Shown here in pieces: positions 44,777 to 49,427 of a stretch of DNA of 49,427 nucleotides; position 1 is the stretch's first letter, and every line of letters starts with the position of its first letter. This stretch comes from Bacteroidetes bacterium 37-13. GTDB lineage: Bacteria; Bacteroidota; Bacteroidia; Chitinophagales; LD1. The notes under the pieces were generated by a model. The model made no database searches and was not told where the DNA came from. It saw only the letters and a program-made list of their open reading frames with translations. The DNA is taken from the NCBI GenBank assembly GCA_001897535.1, contig MKTC01000039.1, positions 1-49,427 on the forward strand, read 5' to 3'. The position numbers and the translations under genes were made by a program.

Positions 44777-47700
44777 CTAATCATCTAAATTATCAATCAC
44801 CATTACTTCTTCCGCGTCTTCATCTGAAGATTCTAACTTCACTTCCACTTTTGGTCGGCTATTATTTAAGCCAAATGCAAGTCCGCTTACGGAAGTTAAT
44901 TCCGAAAAGAATTTTGACGAAAGCTCAACCGTGATATTCGAGCGAAGCTTTAGTTCAAAATTATCTCTGTTATTTTTCACATAAAACTTAACAGGAATTT
45001 CTCCTGCATAATTGGTGCAAACCGCACTTAGCGAATCCACAAATGTTGAAGAAATATCTTCTTGGTTGATATAAAACGAGAGAAACTTTGTTTGCTTCTG
45101 TCGCACATCGCTCAATAGTTCAACTCGTGTAATTTTAAACGCGAAGTTATCTTCACTGCCAAAGCGCGATTGGTAGCGCCCTTGAATATGCAATAGTGCA
45201 CCGAGTTGGGTTATAAACGGTTTAAAGTCTAAATAATCTTTTCCAAAAACAGCAAACTCATAAGAGCCTTCATAATCTTCTAAGGTAAACATGGCATATT
45301 CGTTGCCATTTTTTGCGGTTCTAACAATCGTTTTTGCAACAATTCCTGCCACTTTCAAATCAATATTTTTTTGGTTCGGAATATCACTCAATCGGCAATT
45401 TGTAAAGTGCTGAATTTCTAATTTGTAATCGTCTAAAGGATGTCCGCTCAAATAAATTCCGGTAACTTCCTTTTCGCGCTTTAGCTTTTCTAAAAGCGGC
45501 CAATCTTCGCGCTTCATCAATACAGGTTCAGCAACAATATCATCAACGGTGCCACCAAAAAGTGAGCTTTGGTTACTTGCCTTATTATTTTGTGTTTTGT
45601 TGCCAAATTGCACTGCGTAATCTATGCCGGAAAAGTCTTTATCATCTTTCTCAATATACATGCTTCGGCTTATATTTTGAAAACTATCAAAAGCGCCCGC
45701 CAATGCTAAACACTCAAGTGATTTTTTATTTACCGAGCGTAAACTACAACGTTTAGTAAGGTCAAAAATAGAACTAAAAACTCCGTTAGCATCACGCTCT
45801 TCTAAAAGTGAATGAACGGCTGCTTCGCCCACGCCTTTTATAGCAGAAAGTGCATACCTGATTTCGCCCTGTTTATTTACTGAAAATTTAAAGCTACTCT
45901 CGTTCACATCAGGACCTTTCACCGCTAAACCCATGCGTTTACATTCATCCATAAAGAATGTAATTTTTTCAATATTACCCATGTTGTTTGAAAGCACCGC
46001 AGCCATAAATTCTGCCGGATAATGTGCTTTTAAATATGCCGTTTGGAAAGCTACAAAAGCATAACAAGTAGAGTGCGATTTATTAAAAGCATACGATGCA
46101 AAAGCTTCCCAGTCTGTCCAAATTTTATCGCAAATTTTCGGATCGTGTCCGTTTGCTGCCGTGCCTTTCATAAAATCTATTTTCATTTTATCGAGGTCTT
46201 CGCGCTTCTTTTTCCCCATAGCTTTACGCAAGTAATCTGCTTCTCCTTTGGTGAAGTTTGCCAACTTTTGCGAGAGCAACATCACTTGCTCTTGATACAC
46301 CGTGATACCATAAGTATCTTCCAAAAATTCGCGCATTTCCGGTAAGTCGTATTCCACTTTTTCTCTACCGTGTTTTCTTTCTATAAACTTTGGAATATAT
46401 TCTATTGGCCCCGGACGATAAAGCGCATTCATCGCTATTAAATCATCAAATTTATCGGGCTTTAGCTCCTTTAAATATTTCTGCATTCCGGCACTTTCAA
46501 ATTGGAAAGTTGCATTGGTATCGCCCTTTTGATATAGCTGATAGGTTTTTTCATCGGTAAGCGGAATATCGTCTAACTTAATCTTCACACCATGGTTTTG
46601 CTCAATCAATTTTACGGCATCGCGCAAAATGGTGAGCGTTTTAAGCCCAAGAAAATCCATTTTTATTACGCCTGCATTTTCAATCACCGTTCCTTCAAAT
46701 TGCGTAACCCACAAATTAGAATCTTTTGCCGTAGCTACCGGAAGAATTTCGCGCAAATCTTTGGGCGCAATAATTACACCCGCTGCATGAACGCCTGTGT
46801 TGCGCACTGTTCCTTCTAATTTTACTGCTTCGCGAAGCACTGTTCCTTCAAAGCTCTCGCTCTTAAATTTCTCTTGTAATACTTTTAAATTCTCTAATTC
46901 ATCTGCCTGAAATTCCTTTTGCACGTCTTTATTCTCCAGTGAAATATTTAGAATTTTTTCGAGTGAAGTGCCGGGTTTGTTAGGTACTAATTTTGCTAAA
47001 GCATTAGAATCTTGTAAAGGTAAATCGAGCACTCTGGCAACATCTTTTATGCTACTTTTTGCAGCCATAGTGCCGTAAGTAACAATTTGTGCTACCTGCG
47101 ATTTGCCGTATTTATCTACCACATAATCTATCACTTTTTGTCTTCCTTCATCATCAAAATCGGTATCAATATCGGGCATACTTTTACGTGCCGGATTTAA
47201 AAATCTTTCAAAAAGCAAATTGTATTTTATGGGATCAATATTGGTAATTCCAATGCAATAAGCCACTGCTGAACCTGCCGCAGAACCACGTCCGGGACCA
47301 ATTAGCACGCCTAAATCTCTTCCTGCTTTTATAAAATCGCTCACTATTAAAAAGTAGCCGGCAAAGCCCATTGTTTTAATCGTGAAAAGCTCAAAATTTA
47401 AGCGCTCTTCAATTTCAGGAGTTATCTCAACATAGCGATTTCTTGCGCCCTCAAATGTTAGATGCTTTAAGTATTCCCATTGGTTATTTACATCGGGCGT
47501 TATTACATCTTTGCCAATTACTTCGGTAGTGGTGTGGATTTCAAACTCTTTTGGAATTGGGAAATTTGGGAGCAAAATATTTTTCTCTAAAGTGAGCATT
47601 TCTACCTTATCGGCAATTTGCATGGTATTGTCCACCGCTTCCGGAATATCATCGAAGAGCGAAGCCATTTCATCTGTTTTTTTGAAATAAAATTCGCTGT

Positions 47701-48484
47701 TTGGAAAACCAAAACGAGTGGCATGGGTTTTTAGTTCATCTTCGTCCACCACATCTTTTTGAATAGGTGTAGATTTTTTTTCTCCTGTGTTGATGCAGAG
47801 CAAAATATCGTGCGCGTTGTAATCTTCTTTGTCCACATAATGCGAATCGTTTGAGGCGATAACTACCACATTGTGTTTAAGCGCAAACTTAATAAGCACT
47901 TCATTTACTTTATGTTGGTCTAAAATATTGTGGCGCTGCAATTCCACATAATAATCTTCTCCAAATAAATCGAGCCACCATTTAAATACTTTCTCGCCTG
48001 CATCTTCACCTTTTCGCAAAATAGTTTGAGGCACTTCTGCACCAATACAACAAGTTGTAGCAATTAAGCCTTCGTGGTATTTTTCAATTAAGGCTTTATC
48101 TACTCTCGGATATTTTCCGTACAAACCTTCGGTGAAACCAAGCGAACAAAGCTTCACTAAATTTCTGTAACCCATTTCGTTTTTTGCCAAAAGCAATTGG
48201 TGATGGCGCACATCGCGGTTTTCTTTGGTAAAACTTTTTTGGCTCATATCGCTTACCACATAAAACTCGCAGCCCACAATTGGTTTAATGATTGAACCAT
48301 CTTTATTCCCTTTTATTTTGGCAGCTTCAGCCACAAACTGAAACACGCCAAACATATTTCCGTGGTCGGTGATGGCAATGGCTTTTTGCCCATCTGCCAC
48401 AGCTTTTTTATATAGTGAAGGAATTTTAGCCGCTCCATCTAAAAGCGAAAATTGAGTATGGTTGTGTAAGTGAGCGAATTGCAT
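44777..48484 (-). CDS. dnaE: DNA polymerase III alpha subunit
   Basis: 1235 residues. The N-terminal PHP domain starts HLHNHTQFSLLDGAAKI with ITDHGNMFGV and CCIGAEVPQ. The polymerase core has RGSAAGSAVAYCIGI, the catalytic pair in PDIDTDFDDEGR (about 436 and 438) and the third Asp in GVIKMDFLGLKTL (about 608). YNLLFERFLNPARKSMP and AYRPGPIEYIP-type motifs are in place. C-terminal helix-hairpin-helix (ALSAIKGVGEAAV) and OB-fold regions follow, then an acidic tail (SSDEDAEEVMVIDNLDD). It is the replicative polymerase. It is flanked on both sides by copies of the same intergenic element. Confidence 0.98.
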   Translation of the reverse strand: MQFAHLHNHTQFSLLDGAAKIPSLYKKAVADGQKAIAITDHGNMFGVFQFVAEAAKIKGNKDGSIIKPIVGCEFYVVSDMSQKSFTKENRDVRHHQLLLAKNEMGYRNLVKLCSLGFTEGLYGKYPRVDKALIEKYHEGLIATTCCIGAEVPQTILRKGEDAGEKVFKWWLDLFGEDYYVELQRHNILDQHKVNEVLIKFALKHNVVVIASNDSHYVDKEDYNAHDILLCINTGEKKSTPIQKDVVDEDELKTHATRFGFPNSEFYFKKTDEMASLFDDIPEAVDNTMQIADKVEMLTLEKNILLPNFPIPKEFEIHTTTEVIGKDVITPDVNNQWEYLKHLTFEGARNRYVEITPEIEERLNFELFTIKTMGFAGYFLIVSDFIKAGRDLGVLIGPGRGSAAGSAVAYCIGITNIDPIKYNLLFERFLNPARKSMPDIDTDFDDEGRQKVIDYVVDKYGKSQVAQIVTYGTMAAKSSIKDVARVLDLPLQDSNALAKLVPNKPGTSLEKILNISLENKDVQKEFQADELENLKVLQEKFKSESFEGTVLREAVKLEGTVRNTGVHAAGVIIAPKDLREILPVATAKDSNLWVTQFEGTVIENAGVIKMDFLGLKTLTILRDAVKLIEQNHGVKIKLDDIPLTDEKTYQLYQKGDTNATFQFESAGMQKYLKELKPDKFDDLIAMNALYRPGPIEYIPKFIERKHGREKVEYDLPEMREFLEDTYGITVYQEQVMLLSQKLANFTKGEADYLRKAMGKKKREDLDKMKIDFMKGTAANGHDPKICDKIWTDWEAFASYAFNKSHSTCYAFVAFQTAYLKAHYPAEFMAAVLSNNMGNIEKITFFMDECKRMGLAVKGPDVNESSFKFSVNKQGEIRYALSAIKGVGEAAVHSLLEERDANGVFSSIFDLTKRCSLRSVNKKSLECLALAGAFDSFQNISRSMYIEKDDKDFSGIDYAVQFGNKTQNNKASNQSSLFGGTVDDIVAEPVLMKREDWPLLEKLKREKEVTGIYLSGHPLDDYKLEIQHFTNCRLSDIPNQKNIDLKVAGIVAKTIVRTAKNGNEYAMFTLEDYEGSYEFAVFGKDYLDFKPFITQLGALLHIQGRYQSRFGSEDNFAFKITRVELLSDVRQKQTKFLSFYINQEDISSTFVDSLSAVCTNYAGEIPVKFYVKNNRDNFELKLRSNITVELSSKFFSELTSVSGLAFGLNNSRPKVEVKLESSDEDAEEVMVIDNLDD

Positions 48485-48629
48485 AAAGTAAAATTTAAAG
48501 GAAGAGATGCCGCAAAAGCATCAAGTGAAACCGCAATATACAACTTAACTCAAAAACTATTTTCACAAGAAATGAAAACGTGGTGGATAAAAAATACAGC
48601 AACTTATTTTTTGAAGAAAAGTATGAAAT

Positions 48630-49034
48630 TTATATCAAAAACCGATGTTTCCATTCTGGTTTCGGTAGCATACATTCATTTTTTTTACCAAACCAACGGT
48701 AGCGATTTTTTGCCACAATGTTATATACAGCATCGCGAATAAAACGCGGCACTATAATAAAAGCATAAAACAATTTCCATGCTCCGGAAAGCTGTTTGGC
48801 AATACGCAAAGCAGCATCAGAACGTTGATATATTTTGCCGTTTTCAATTAAAACAATGCTATCGAAATTTGAAGTTTTTAATCCGTGTTGAGTTAAAATT
48901 TTGTTTGCAGAATCAGATTGCAGTGAAGCAAATTGAAAGTATGCTTGCTCATCGCGCAGCAAAATAAATTGAACCGAAGATTCGCATAAATTGCAAACAC
49001 CATCGAAAAGAATTAGTGCTTTTTCTTGCTTCAT
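48630..49034 (-). CDS. DCC-family thiol-disulfide oxidoreductase (DUF393)
   Basis: 134 residues from the ATG giving MKQEKALILFDGVCNLC; an upstream in-frame ATG at 49073 reads only the neighbouring repeat element, so the shorter start is chosen. The redox motif is D11-G-V-C14-N-L-C17, the DxxCxxC that names the DCC family. Further conserved stretches are QSDSANKILTQHGL, SDAALRIAKQL and AKNRYRWFGKK. It has a thioredoxin-like fold; function is unknown. It is followed by 145 bases and then dnaE on the same strand. Confidence 0.9.
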   Translation of the reverse strand: MKQEKALILFDGVCNLCESSVQFILLRDEQAYFQFASLQSDSANKILTQHGLKTSNFDSIVLIENGKIYQRSDAALRIAKQLSGAWKLFYAFIIVPRFIRDAVYNIVAKNRYRWFGKKNECMLPKPEWKHRFLI

Positions 49035-49042
49035 ATTCGCTG

Positions 49043-49141
49043 TAATACCGATTGGATATTCGTAATAGTCCACCTAAACGATTATCTCATCGGCATTATA
49101 TAATATATTATTGGACTAATTTATAAATCAATTTTGTATAA
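49043..49141. repeat. MITE/REP-like intergenic element, copy B
   Basis: 99 bases starting TAATACCGATTGGATATTCG and ending in AATCAATTTTGTATAA, with imperfect terminal inverted repeats (both ends lead into A/TAGTCCA). It matches copy A in the same orientation. It ends 8 bases from the DCC start codon and so forms most of that gene's leader. Confidence 0.8.
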
Positions 49142-49325
49142 GAGGTTTCTCTACAAGCATAAAGTTATAGCTTTAATCTCATATTATTCATAGATTCTTT
49201 GCTACAATAATACTACTTTATGCCTGCTTCAACTGCTCAGAAACTATAAACCCAGATTACACAATGTAAATTTAGTGCCTAAACAAGTTGCTGCAACAGT
49301 TTGATGAAAAGATTAGTTAACTTGT
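49142..49325. other. Non-coding stretch, nothing clear
   Basis: Between copy B and the stop of the edge gene I see no gene. A loose inverted repeat AACAAGTT/AACTTGT near 49284-49325 could be a weak terminator for the leftward gene but has a long loop and no T-run. Confidence 0.3.
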
Positions 49326-49427
49326 CTATTCTTTAAGTAACCTTAGCGAACCGGTAAACTTATTGTTAGATACACTTAAAATATAAATGCCGCGGGCAGA
49401 AATATCAGACAACTCAAGGTATAGTGA
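49326..49427 (-). CDS. T9SS-secreted protein, C-terminal fragment (cut by window edge)
   Basis: Reading leftward from the right edge, the frame gives LELSDISARGIYILSVSNN then KFTGSLRLLKE and a TAG at 49328-49326. An L-x-x-L/I-x-x-G-I/V-Y-I/L-L-x-V strand, then a final Lys-rich strand, is the standard end of a type A T9SS sorting domain. Only 33 residues are visible, so the protein's function is outside the window. It is the third T9SS cargo gene here. Confidence 0.75.
   Translation of the reverse strand, partial: SLYLELSDISARGIYILSVSNNKFTGSLRLLKE

Noticed and set aside
44777-48484. dnaE as cargo of a composite transposon because matching elements flank it
   Set aside because: The elements carry no transposase, lie in the same orientation and the gene is an essential core gene with normal composition.
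48470-48742. 90-codon plus-strand ORF across the dnaE start and DCC 3' end
   Set aside because: Overlaps two strong genes on the opposite strand; the sequence looks like chance coding.

Overview
The window looks like a chromosomal segment of an aerobic, free-living member of the Bacteroidota. The evidence is AT-rich DNA, several TAnnTTTG-like promoter boxes, almost no Shine-Dalgarno sequences, type IX secretion (T9SS) C-terminal sorting domains of both type A and type B, a BatA-type protein, type B ribosomal protein L31 and a tgt-lptF/G pair. I cannot place it below phylum with confidence; a Chitinophagia/Sphingobacteriia-like lineage is a guess. Nearly all of it is ordinary housekeeping and envelope DNA. 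I see no phage, CRISPR array, tRNA or rRNA.

Layout. 1-503: the 3' end of an insertion-sequence transposase, then a promoter region. 504-4615 (+): BatA-like protein, MlaD/MCE protein and an NAD-dependent epimerase. 4618-6540 (-): a CHASE3 histidine-kinase-like protein with no ATPase domain, and a YbhN-type membrane protein. 6726-13204 (+): small lipoprotein, yidC, DUF6438 lipoprotein, a T9SS-secreted propeller/Ig/PKD protein, rpmE2 and an Ig-like lipoprotein. 13209-16589 (-): transglutaminase-like protein and aconitase. 16847-17764 (+): single-domain response regulator and ogt. 17756-28605 (-): fur, lepB, atpBEFH, M42 peptidase, a rhodanese-thioredoxin lipoprotein, a PAS-rich histidine kinase, and a glycosyltransferase/ECF sigma pair. 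28657-30871 (+): tgt and an LptF/G permease. 30889-32718 (-): a NagB/6PGL-like domain fused to an alpha/beta hydrolase. 32961-38326 (+): heptose kinase, clpX, ruvB and an Omp85-like protein. 38338-43886 (-): nadE and a large repeat adhesin-like protein with a type B sorting domain. 44126-49427: a small membrane protein, dnaE, a DCC thiol oxidoreductase and the C-terminus of another T9SS-secreted protein. No gene-free stretch exceeds about 300 bases.

How the genes work together. Envelope biogenesis dominates: YidC inserts inner-membrane proteins, LepB removes signal peptides, LptF/G and MlaD move lipids, the heptose kinase feeds LPS or surface-glycan precursors, and the Omp85-like barrel sits in the outer membrane. 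Three T9SS cargo proteins point to an active type IX system encoded elsewhere. Energy metabolism is represented by aconitase and the F1Fo a, c, b and delta subunits. The alpha and gamma genes do not follow atpH here.

I did not find a clear new multi-gene system. The observations most worth a second look are: a two-copy MITE-like element that flanks dnaE and supplies the leader of the DCC gene; the sugar-phosphate-isomerase-like/hydrolase fusion; the kinase lacking its catalytic domain; a terminator-like hairpin between atpE and atpF; and the eight-repeat T9SS protein with twin hexanucleotide microsatellites.
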